Assembly (NCBI RefSeq): GCF_000231115.1
Contig: NW_006889844.1
Span: 25,841 to 89,840 of the forward strand
Source of the DNA: Vittaforma corneae ATCC 50505
Taxonomy: Eukaryota; Microsporidia; Nosematidae
Direction of reading: 5' to 3'
Length of the DNA: 64,000 bases
Both the position numbers and the translations under genes were made by a program. Positions 30,550-39,180 of this stretch are shown in pieces (within the stretch, counting starts at the first letter, position 1; the number at the start of each line of letters is the position of its first letter). The notes beneath the pieces are model-generated. The model was not told the origin of the DNA and did not search any database. It was given only the letters and a program-made list of their open reading frames with translations.

Positions 30550-32007
30550 CTATTCCCTGAGAATGTATGCCTTGACACAGGGATTATCCGGAGTGCCGCA
30601 GTTACTATCGTTTAAAAATTCTCTATTTATGTCGTTTCTTAATCCAGGTTCCTCTTGTAATCCCATGCCTTGTAACAGCCTCCTTAATCTATGCTCAATA
30701 TTCTTATTTCCACCGCTTTTATTGCTTTTGGAGTCGTAATATGGTACATGCTTTCTATTCGAACTACCGCTAGATCGCCTTTTCATGGCTCTTTCTGGAA
30801 TTTGATCACTATCTGAGGGATCAAATATTTCATTTGATAATGGCAAGGCCCCATAGTCATCCTCCCTCTCGGGCACCAGCTGTATCAGCTTAGGCCTAAC
30901 TGTGTCTAGTTTGCGGATGTTGGGTCTGGCAGATTTGGATTTCCTCTCGGGCGCTTTCGATGCAGTAGCAGTAACCGTGACTGTTCTTTCGAGCTGAACA
31001 GTGTTGGTTGCTGGTGAGCTTATTGTTTTGGTGATTGTCACTGTATTTTCTGGCTCTGCAGTGGTGCTTGAGGTGCGTTGCTGGCTCTTTGTGCTCGTAC
31101 TAGCATCTGAAGTGGTGATGGTTTTTGTAACCGTCACTGTCGACGATATGGTTCTGTCAACTGGGGATGCAGTTACGACAACAATGGTCTGAGTGGAAGT
31201 AAATGCTGGACCATCCATACTAGCTGTTTTGGTTACAGTCAAGACCGAAGCAGGATGGTTCAAGGTCCTGAAGACAGTTGAGTATGCTAATGAGGATATT
31301 GGGACAAACGATGTTCTAATGCTTAGCCTTGTAATTTTTTGAGGGGATGCACTGTAAACAGGTTTGCTTGTGCTTTGAGCTGATGGAACCTGCATGCATT
31401 CATCGATTTTGAAACAGAAACTATTCGTTTCATATGGAAGACTATTAGCAAAAGCCCTATTGGGCAGTTTTCTGTTCATTAAATCGGGCTCTATTAGCTC
31501 GTCTACTGAATTGTACTGATTGGGTTCAGACTTATCATCTAAGCTTACGCTACTCTCAGGTTCGTTCTCTCCCCGCTCATCTATGTCCTTGCCAAATACC
31601 TGTACCCAAAATCTACTTCCTTTTTTGTCCAGACAGGTTGCTACACCTGTGTAGTTGAAGCCACCCATAATATTCTTTCTATGCTTGTCGCTTTTCATCC
31701 ACATTTTGGCAACATCCTCATAGTTGTCACTGTGATTTTTAGCAATGTTTTCACCGATGGAAGATCCTTTGAATCCATTTTTCTTTGCTCTCTCCTCTAA
31801 GTCACCACCTGGGTTGGTGTGAGTAAGGCTTGAATTCTCACACATATAAAGTGCTTGATCACGTGCTGCATTTTCCAAATTCTGGATCGACTTTAGATGC
31901 TTCAGCCCTTGGTCACTTCTATAGTTGTTGATTAGATTTAGCATGGAATGTGCAAGATTATTACATGTGATTGAAGTGATGTATAGGAATATCAATGCAT
32001 ATGCCAT
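30550..32007 (-). CDS. Secreted CAP/SCP-domain protein with Val/Thr repeats
   Basis: 485 aa. A signal peptide (residues 1-16) leads into a CAP domain (about 20-145). The domain holds INNYRSDQGL, LTHTNPGG, IGENIA, the MWMKSDKHRKNIM segment and FWVQVFG. The W-x2-S-x2-HR-x-NI form is that of bacterial YkwD-like CAP domains, not the GHFTQ form of yeast Pry1. After an acidic linker comes a Ser/Thr-rich region (about 240-350) with repeated TVTVTKTI, TVTITKTI and TVTVTATA, like O-glycosylated fungal surface proteins, then a basic tail. Probably exported to the spore or cell surface. No CCC motif is seen at the start. Confidence 0.88.
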   Translation of the reverse strand: MAYALIFLYITSITCNNLAHSMLNLINNYRSDQGLKHLKSIQNLENAARDQALYMCENSSLTHTNPGGDLEERAKKNGFKGSSIGENIAKNHSDNYEDVAKMWMKSDKHRKNIMGGFNYTGVATCLDKKGSRFWVQVFGKDIDERGENEPESSVSLDDKSEPNQYNSVDELIEPDLMNRKLPNRAFANSLPYETNSFCFKIDECMQVPSAQSTSKPVYSASPQKITRLSIRTSFVPISSLAYSTVFRTLNHPASVLTVTKTASMDGPAFTSTQTIVVVTASPVDRTISSTVTVTKTITTSDASTSTKSQQRTSSTTAEPENTVTITKTISSPATNTVQLERTVTVTATASKAPERKSKSARPNIRKLDTVRPKLIQLVPEREDDYGALPLSNEIFDPSDSDQIPERAMKRRSSGSSNRKHVPYYDSKSNKSGGNKNIEHRLRRLLQGMGLQEEPGLRNDINREFLNDSNCGTPDNPCVKAYILRE

Positions 32008-32306
32008 TTGTTTTGAGTAATGACACAGACCTAGAAAAGAAGATATGAAACAGTGTTACAGGTTATAAACATCGGCGATGGGGCATAAGAAAAGTAAAGA
32101 GTTTATATAACACACGTAATGCTTTACAAATAAGACTACAGGCAAGATAATGCTAGAAACCAATATCTGGCAAGCCAATATATTATTTATTTCAATCGTA
32201 AGTGTCTATATTGCAGATGTAAAAATTCTTATCACCATATTTACAATTCAGCCGATCCATATGCAAGAATGTGCTACCACATAGACACATCGTTATACTT
32301 CTAGAT

Positions 32307-33958
32307 TCATCTGTATTTCAGCGAGTTTTCGATAGCTTTTGAAATAACCTGGAAGGACGATTTTTTGCTATTTAAGCACTTCAGAACCAAGTAGTATTGC
32401 GAAAACAGTACATTAAAGTACAGAGTAACCTTAAAATAGCACTCCTCATCGTTGTTAAGGAACGAGCAGTAGTATCCATGCTCATCTGCTTCAAAAGCTA
32501 TCGAGTTCTTTCTGAAAACATCCAAAATAATTTTTTTCAAGGCATTGTGCGATCCAATGTGTTTCACCCTGATTCCCTGAAATACCCCTTTTATGTAGCT
32601 TTTATGGATACTTGGAAAGTTATGTTCAGTTTCTGCGTAGCCGAGCTACTTTCCTGGCTTGAATCTTGAAATGCGCCGGCAAAGAAGTATTTGGAAGGCC
32701 TCTGGGATGAACTATTTGAAAACACAAACATTACGAATTTGTGAAGCGTGTCGGTGATGCTGGAAGATCTATTGTCAAATCTCAGCAGACGTGTATTGAC
32801 ATTTGAATAGGCTCCTATGTTTTCTGAAAGAAGATAGTACATCGATATTATGGGATTTTTTGTCCAGTAGACAGTGTCCAAAGACTCTGTTTGCTGCTTG
32901 CAGATATTAAAAAAGCTTTCAAGATGCTCACTTGTATTTGAAAATTGAAATGAGAGTGCAGAGTGAAGTGCCTTGACATATTCGTTGTTTAGTTTTGCCA
33001 GTGGAAATCTTTTGCCCACGTAGCTTTCCACCTTAGATGAATATCCAGTATTTATCCACTTTGAACCGATAATTTCAGGCAATGTAAATCTTTTTGCTAC
33101 ATCAGGCACGATCATATTTGATATCAGCTCTTGGGCATGCTTCGATAAAGAGACCGTGTACTCAAAGCTGGCCACTTTTATTTTGTTCTGGAGCTCTCGA
33201 ACACTTTCGTCATCGAAAGGCACCTTTCCACACAGCATGACATATAGGATGACTCCAAGGCTCCAAATATCAACCTCAGGCCCGTTGTATGTATGGCCAA
33301 GAAGCAGCTCGGGTGCTGCAAAGTACAAACTTCCACAAAATGTTTTGAGAAAGTTCTTGTTATCGTAAAAATTCGACAGCCCAAAGTCGAGTAATTTTAC
33401 GTTGTCGTTATGATCAATAATGATGTTCTCGATTTTAAGATCCCTATGCACTATTGAGTTTCGATGGATGTAATCTATTGCAGAGAGCACCTGTCTAAAG
33501 TATTTTCTTGCCCGTTCCTCAGAGATCCTAGTTTCCTTCAGTATTATGTCGTACAGTTGATTGCCCTTAACATACTCAAAGACAAGGAAAAAGTACGAAT
33601 CTGAATATAGAAAATCTAGCAATTTTATAATATGAGGATGGTCCAAAAGAACAGAAATAACCACTTCTCTGTAAATTCTCTCATCGTTGAAGCCTTCATT
33701 TGCAATATCTGTTGGATTTTGCGTCTTTAGCTCAAATCCTTGACCTTCTGGTGCAGGGCTTTCCTCCTTTTGTTTTCTTTTTACGATCTTGATTGCAGCT
33801 CTTCTTCCACTATTTTTATCAAAGGCTAGAACTACCTTTGCGGTACTCCCCGTTCCTAGCTCCTTGATTATAATGTAATTTCTAATTGAAACATTTTCAA
33901 CGTATTCTTCGTCAGAGATGTGACCTGAAATGGAGCGGCCGTCTGTCTTTATGACCAT
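32307..33958 (-). CDS. KIN1: KIN1/MARK-type Ser/Thr kinase with KA1 domain (one frameshift)
   Basis: About 550 aa. The kinase domain has ELGTGSTAKVVLA, the catalytic Lys in AAIKIVKRK, HRDLKIENI, DFGLSNFYD, and TFCGSLYFAAPELL with EVDIWSLGVILY. HRDLKIENI with CGSLYFAAPELL points to KIN1/KIN2, which control polarity and secretion at the plasma membrane. In the first frame the protein ends at SIKAT. Adding one base in a T4 run (plus 32600-32603) continues into about 100 residues ending in a KA1-like fold (IAFEADEHGYYC, CYFKVTLYF, KAIENSL). The first ATG is at 33958 and lacks a CCC motif. Confidence 0.88.
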
Positions 33959-34180
33959 GCACACTGCAAAAAATGAACTTTTATAGCTTAAGGAGATAGC
34001 CTTTAATATTAGTGGTGCAGCTTTTTAACCAATTAGACTTTTCAATATAAAGCAGCAAATCAAAGGTGTCCTACTATATAATATTTTTAATGCCAAGCTT
34101 ACTTAAGCATTCAAATTACTACAATGCACATCAGACTAAAGTTTATTAAACGTTATTTTTACAGCAACAGATCATGAGTT

Positions 34181-35017
34181 TCAAGCTTTTGAATCATCAG
34201 GATTCTTTTTTTCACGTTTATTTTTTGGCGATGAAACTAATGCTTCATGCGGATTTGGGTTACAGTTGTTTGAATATGGCGATCTTGTTGCCCTTACAAC
34301 ACTATTCTGTGACGCCGATGGCACAGACGCATTTACACCGGATGTATTTGTGGCTTTGGGAAATCTAGTTATCGTAGACGCATTTCTCATAACTCCATTT
34401 CTAAACGCAGAATTGCCAGTAATCTCATTTGGATTTCTCTGTGAAGTACTTGCAGACAACTCTGCGCCTTTTTCGATTTTCTTGAAAAGTTGCGAGTGCG
34501 ATGTGGAAACCGAAAAGGTTCTACTTACGACTACCTTTGGAATCTGAATCTTCTTCATAGGCTCTATTCTTTTGAATTGATTTTTGAAAAGTTGCAACAT
34601 TTTCTCCTTTGTCAGGTCTTGTTCGATTTGCACTGGCTTTAGTGAAAAAAATCCGCCAGTAAAAGTAAATACGTTTTTGAAGGATGGCTTTTCTGTAGAA
34701 ACGTCTTCTTTCTTTTCGTTTGTGACTGTTTCTTTGGGCTGATGGCCTTCCTGCAATGAACAAAGTGTCGGAAGCAGATTCACGTTCTTTTTCTTGTATT
34801 TGAGCAGCTTTTTAAGCACTTTTTGGATTTTTTTGATGTCTTCGGTCTCTTTGTACGCGTTTACATAGTCATCCAAGCCATAGACGACACATGGGTCTCT
34901 AAGAATGTCCTGAAGAGCAAAGAATGCTGATTCATCCATGAATCTCCTCAACTCAAGCTGCAAATCAATGAATTCTTTCTTAACTGCAAAGTCCTGGGAT
35001 GTATTTCTGCTGTTCAT
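34181..35017 (-). CDS. Unknown basic, largely disordered protein
   Basis: 278 aa, no family recognised. The N-terminal 80 residues look helical (FIDLQLELRRFMDESAFFAL, IKKIQKVLKKLLKYKKK). A middle part is Phe- and Lys-rich, and the C-terminal third is Ser/Asn/Thr/Pro-rich and surely disordered, ending in KNKREKKNPDDSKA. It may be a nuclear or RNA-binding adaptor, but that is only inference from composition. The ATG at 35017 has CGTCCC directly upstream; the frame is open further 5' without support. Confidence 0.6.
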   Translation of the reverse strand: MNSRNTSQDFAVKKEFIDLQLELRRFMDESAFFALQDILRDPCVVYGLDDYVNAYKETEDIKKIQKVLKKLLKYKKKNVNLLPTLCSLQEGHQPKETVTNEKKEDVSTEKPSFKNVFTFTGGFFSLKPVQIEQDLTKEKMLQLFKNQFKRIEPMKKIQIPKVVVSRTFSVSTSHSQLFKKIEKGAELSASTSQRNPNEITGNSAFRNGVMRNASTITRFPKATNTSGVNASVPSASQNSVVRATRSPYSNNCNPNPHEALVSSPKNKREKKNPDDSKA

Positions 35018-35340
35018 GGGACGTCTTATCTTTGGGGTTAAATAGGAGAAGCACCGACAAAGATAACAAAGTTTGATTTGCAAACCATTTCTAGGCAAAA
35101 TAGCATCAATTCTGCCTTTGAAGCATAACCTAATGGGCAAAGCTTATATAAACCGGTCCACTTTAGTGCATGATATAAATGTTTATTCAAGGCTCCAGCT
35201 GCTTTTAGCCAAATTTGGCCACAGTAAAACTAAGAACATTTGTACGGCACCAATGTGTTTGAAACACAGTTTGGACCAACGAGAGCAAAGGATTCCTTAA
35301 TCCCGTTTTTACAAAATTTTCTAAAGCCTACATCCCAGTG
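35018..35340. other. Intergenic, nothing recognised
   Basis: About 320 bases between divergent genes. No repeat or RNA gene seen; CATCCCAG precedes the downstream start. Confidence 0.4.
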
Positions 35341-36761
35341 ATGACCTTTAAGACGAAGAGTTATTTAGACTCATTAATAGCAAAGTTCTATGGAAAGCAA
35401 TCCAGTTTTATAACGGCCATATTGAACAATGACACAAGTTCTGCAAAAAAACTTGCTTTTGAACTTTACAAGGACCATCCTGCATATCTTCTGTTCTTTT
35501 GCTGTATTAACAGGGATGAGAACAGGCAGATCGTGTTGAATTTACTGGGAAGAAGCAAACAAATCGATCCTCACTTGCTATACTCACTGCTCAATTCAAA
35601 ATCATACACCTATGATGACCTCAAAGCATTTATAGGTAATTTTAAAAGCGGCTCATTTATTGACCGCTGCATTGAAAAGGCAGCCTTTTTAAAGAAGCAC
35701 GAACCATATCGTGGTACTAAGCCAGAAAATGGCTCATTTGATTCCGATGGCATAAGCTGTGAGCTAAATAAGCTTCTGGACGGGATTGACGATTTTCAAT
35801 TGTATAAGTTTGCCATTGAGAACAGCATCGAAATCACGAAACGAAGCAGCTCTAACTACTTATGGTATATGCTAATAAAAGGATGCAATATCGGAGATAC
35901 CTCAAAGGAGGCTGCTAAAGAGCTAATCCTAAGAACGACAAGCTTTCAAGAGATCAAAAGAATACTAAGCTATTACAGAGTTGAGGAGGTTGGCGATGAT
36001 CGGTATGACATCATCATCAGGTACCTAAGCAACGGATTTTCTACCGATCTATTACGGCAAGCCTTTGCTCTTCTCAGTAAGGATCAATCATTTATTACAG
36101 TCAAAATCGTTCTTGCGCTTCTCATTGCCTCCAAAAACGAAAATCTTGTTGTCCTTGCACTATATTTATCACAAAAGTACCATTTTGAGACAAATTATGA
36201 AATCGCACTGGTTAACCTGCATTTATGTAGATATTTTCTGCTGTTAAAACAGTTGCTGTAAAAATAGAGGAGCTAGACATAAAAAACATCCAGCAGCACA
36301 ATCTTGCGTATCTTTGGAGCGATCCCATGAATGTCTTAAAAGTCAGGCTGAATAATCACATAAAAACATTTCAGAGCGAAGTTAAAAACGAGATTGACGG
36401 AACGGAAGTTATGATTAGAAAATTCATAGACAGCAATTTGATTGCCAGTGCCGTTTCCTGCCTGGAACTGAGATCTAGTTTGGTTAATTCTGTTATTTGC
36501 AGTGAAATTAAACAATTAAAAATCAAGTCAATAGATCCCCAGACTATGTTTTCAGAGCTGCTTGGGGAAGAATGTAGATATATTTTTGATAAGATAACGG
36601 TTTCAGATCGTAGAAATCCGAGCGGATCGGTAAACACTCTTAGATCAGTGGCTGACCAACTGTTTTCAGATAGAATATATGAAAATGAGTTTATGAAAAT
36701 AGCAGATCAAAATTTTATTACAGATTTCGAAAGATCTATATCCAAAAAATCAAGTAAATAG
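35341..36761 (+). CDS. NatB auxiliary-subunit-like protein (MDM20/NAA25; one frameshift)
   Basis: About 473 aa, helical repeats throughout. The best clue is EELDIKNIQQHNLAYLW, which matches the LDIKxIQxDTLGxL motif of NAA25/MDM20, the ribosome-anchoring subunit of the N-terminal acetyltransferase NatB. That motif appears only after restoring one base in an A4 run at 36246-36249; before it the first frame ends at LLLKQLL. The N-terminal half reads as TPR-like helices (YLLFFCCINRDENRQIVL, ALLIASKNENLVVLAL). The first ATG is at 35341, after CATCCCAGTG. Assignment is moderate. Confidence 0.5.
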
Positions 36762-36913
36762 CTTAGCAGATTAAAGTATCATCTAGGCTTCCCTAAATTC
36801 CGCATTTCCTTTCACATTCTACATGCCACAATGTTCATTAGAAGCTGTGCACGGGTGTGCCGCACGGTATGTGTGTGGTTTGCTGATGACTTTACAATCA
36901 CTTTCTAAGTTTG

Positions 36914-36934
36914 AAAAATTTTTAGAAAATTTTT
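36914..36934 (+). promoter_or_regulatory. Double AAATTT box of RPL7
   Basis: Two tandem boxes, AAAAATTTTT (36914-36923) and AAAATTTTT (36926-36934), followed by GCCCTC and the ATG at 36942. Confidence 0.7.
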
Positions 36935-36941
36935 AGCCCTC

Positions 36942-37658
36942 ATGAGCTTGACCGAATCCCCAGCATCAGTGGCAAGAAAGCAGGAGATTCAGCAAAAGAT
37001 TGCTGAGATTGTCAAACAGCAGAAGGAGGAATTCAAGAGAAGGGTTGAGGCCAATAAACAGTACGCTAAACTCATGACTGAAAAGATTCTCAAGGAATAC
37101 AAGAAGGAGCATACAGAGCTTGAAGAAAGGCTCTCGAACACAAGCGAGATGTACGTCCCAGCCGAACCTAATTTCTTTGTTGCCATCCAAATAAGATCTC
37201 AAATCAAAATCTCTCCTCGTCCCAGGAAGACACTTGCGCTGCTCCGACTTAAAAACATCAATAACTGCGTCATTTTGAAGAACAACCAGAGCATAAAAAA
37301 TATGCTTCAAAATGCAAAAGACTACATTGCGTTTGGAACCATTTCGTACGAGCTTCTTAGAAGATTGATTTACACCAGGGGATATGGAAAGATTAATGGA
37401 ACCAAGGTAAAGCTCACCAATGAGAATATTGAGACAGCCTTCCAGGGTAAATTTAAGTGCATTGAAGAACTCTGTGATGTGATATACCATGGCAAAGAAG
37501 ATATGAAGGATGTTCTTAGGTTTCTCTGTCCATTCAAGCTCGGCCCACCAAAGGGTGGATTCAAGAATGGTCATAAAAAAAGAAGCTTTGTGCAGGGTGG
37601 GTCTACCAATGACCACAAAGAGCTATTGGGAGAGCTTTTAGAGAGGATGATCCAATAA
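36942..37658 (+). CDS. RPL7: Ribosomal protein uL30 (RPL7)
   Basis: 238 aa, full length. Large-subunit protein. A Lys-rich N-terminal helix (to about residue 65) leads into the uL30 core: YVPAEPNFFVAIQIR, SPRPRKTLALLRLKNINN, then LIYTRGYGKINGTKVKLT, FLCPFKLGPPKGGFK and FVQGGSTNDH, all in the family order. The ATG at 36942 carries the double AAATTT box and CCC motif typical of microsporidian ribosomal protein genes. No intron is visible. Confidence 0.97.
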   Translation: MSLTESPASVARKQEIQQKIAEIVKQQKEEFKRRVEANKQYAKLMTEKILKEYKKEHTELEERLSNTSEMYVPAEPNFFVAIQIRSQIKISPRPRKTLALLRLKNINNCVILKNNQSIKNMLQNAKDYIAFGTISYELLRRLIYTRGYGKINGTKVKLTNENIETAFQGKFKCIEELCDVIYHGKEDMKDVLRFLCPFKLGPPKGGFKNGHKKRSFVQGGSTNDHKELLGELLERMIQ

Positions 37659-38305
37659 ACGGTATTCTTATATCTGCTATTTTTTAGATGTCTTGATTTA
37701 GTGTTTTATTCTAGACAGATGATTGCAATTTGTGATGTTTTGTATGACAGGTTATTAAATCGTGAAGTGTCTGATCACAGTAGCAATCTCACTTTGACAT
37801 TTTTGAAGCTGTATTGAGAAATAGTGGGCCGGCAATTAAAGTTTACAACAAAGTGAGTTTAAAGTCAAATATATGCACAGAGGACAGAATATTTTGTAAT
37901 CACATCATCGCTTTCTGTTAAACTACTCTCTAAGTGTTTGTTGAGCAAAATTTTCATCAACTTAAGTTGGAGACAAAGACTAGAAGGTAAAGAGCAGTGC
38001 ATATTTGCAATCGCTCAGAAAAGTTTTTGCAGCATGTCTTAAAAATACATTGGCTTGCACGATCAATTATTTGCTTTCTTCCTTTACCAGTCTTTTCTTA
38101 ATCACTTTAATTTTCAAATTTATTTTGTTTATCAATTTAAAAATTTTTAAATTTGGAAACTACAAAAGATAACACAAAGCACAAATGAAATATTCTATCC
38201 CATGACTATTTATTTCAGTGATTTGCGTGCATTCAACTTGTTTTACATGTTTTGTTACATTTTTACTTTTTGTTTATTTTTATTTTCCCAATCTCCTCAA
38301 CCGCC
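37659..38305. other. Long AT-rich intergenic upstream of the SFP1-like gene
   Basis: About 650 bases, increasingly AT-rich towards 38160. It contains a perfect 20-bp palindrome at 38134-38153 centred on AAAAATTTTT. No gene is seen. Confidence 0.5.
38134..38153. promoter_or_regulatory. 20-bp perfect palindrome with AAAAATTTTT core
   Basis: AATTTAAAAATTTTTAAATT reads identically on both strands. It lies about 150 bases before the SFP1-like start and contains the same box found at ribosomal protein starts. AT-rich palindromes arise easily by chance in such DNA, so function is only suggested. Confidence 0.4.
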
Positions 38306-38818
38306 ATGGGGGCTTTCCAGAACAGCTACAACTACGAGTCGCTTTTGGAAAACTTAAGAGCAACGCATGACACGAGGAAAAGAAGATTCGAGGAGAAGAA
38401 ACATCTCATGAGTGATGAGGATAAAACCTTTGAGAAGTTCCTGTTTTCACTTGAGGCAGATGTTCTTGCAAGGAAGGATATACCAGAAAAAGAGGTGGTC
38501 CAATTCAACTTCGACGAGCTAATGAATGAGATAAGTGGTGTTGATGTGCAGGACTACTCTGACCAAACCAGAGATTTCGAAACGTCGTCGGGCAACGGCT
38601 CTGAACGGAAGCACACGTGTACCCATCCTGGCTGCAATAAATCCTATACCTCCTCACATGGTCTGAAGTACCATCTTTTACATGGGCACAGCAAAGACAA
38701 GGAGAATGTTTATAAGCCATTTGTTTGCACAATCCCAAAGTGTGGAAAGGCCTACAGAAACAGTAATGGGCTGAAGTATCACATGGCGAATGCACATTCT
38801 AGGAATGCTAAGCAATAA
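38306..38818 (+). CDS. SFP1: SFP1-like two-finger C2H2 protein
   Basis: 170 aa. Two C-terminal C2H2 fingers: CTHPGCNKSYTSSHGLKYH and CTIPKCGKAYRNSNGLKYH. Both keep the Y-x5-GLKYH helix of yeast Sfp1, including the HLLHGHS ending, with a linker of about 18 residues (the split-finger layout). Yeast Sfp1 switches on ribosomal protein and ribosome-biogenesis genes downstream of TOR. The N-terminal part is acidic, with a charged helix (TRKRRFEEKKHL). The ATG at 38306 has CCGCC upstream. It is much smaller than yeast Sfp1 (683 aa). Confidence 0.75.
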   Translation: MGAFQNSYNYESLLENLRATHDTRKRRFEEKKHLMSDEDKTFEKFLFSLEADVLARKDIPEKEVVQFNFDELMNEISGVDVQDYSDQTRDFETSSGNGSERKHTCTHPGCNKSYTSSHGLKYHLLHGHSKDKENVYKPFVCTIPKCGKAYRNSNGLKYHMANAHSRNAKQ

Positions 38819-39180
38819 ATTTAGATTAATACACCCAGTAATGTCTAGTATAAAGCGTTGACTTACTTTACAGGCCAGGAAGCTAGCCCATGCTATCCAG
38901 CGCCATTATTAGCTTTAAAAGTAAAGACTTTCAGTACCAAATATTAGCTTTAAATAAAATCTGACATAATTGCTAAGATCAATGGAGATGTGTCTTGCGT
39001 ATATGCCAGGCCATTGTTTCATTTGCAAAGTATCGAGCATAGAACTGATAAAGGTCCCATATGCGAAATGCGATAGGCATAGCGAAATTGGCTACCACCT
39101 ACCCAGAGAATAACTAAACTGCACTGCAGGCAGCCATACCCATTGAGAACACTAGTGCTTAGCCTCTATAAAAATTCAGT
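38819..39180. other. Intergenic, nothing recognised
   Basis: About 360 bases between the convergent 3' ends of the SFP1-like gene and UBA1. No feature seen. Confidence 0.4.
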
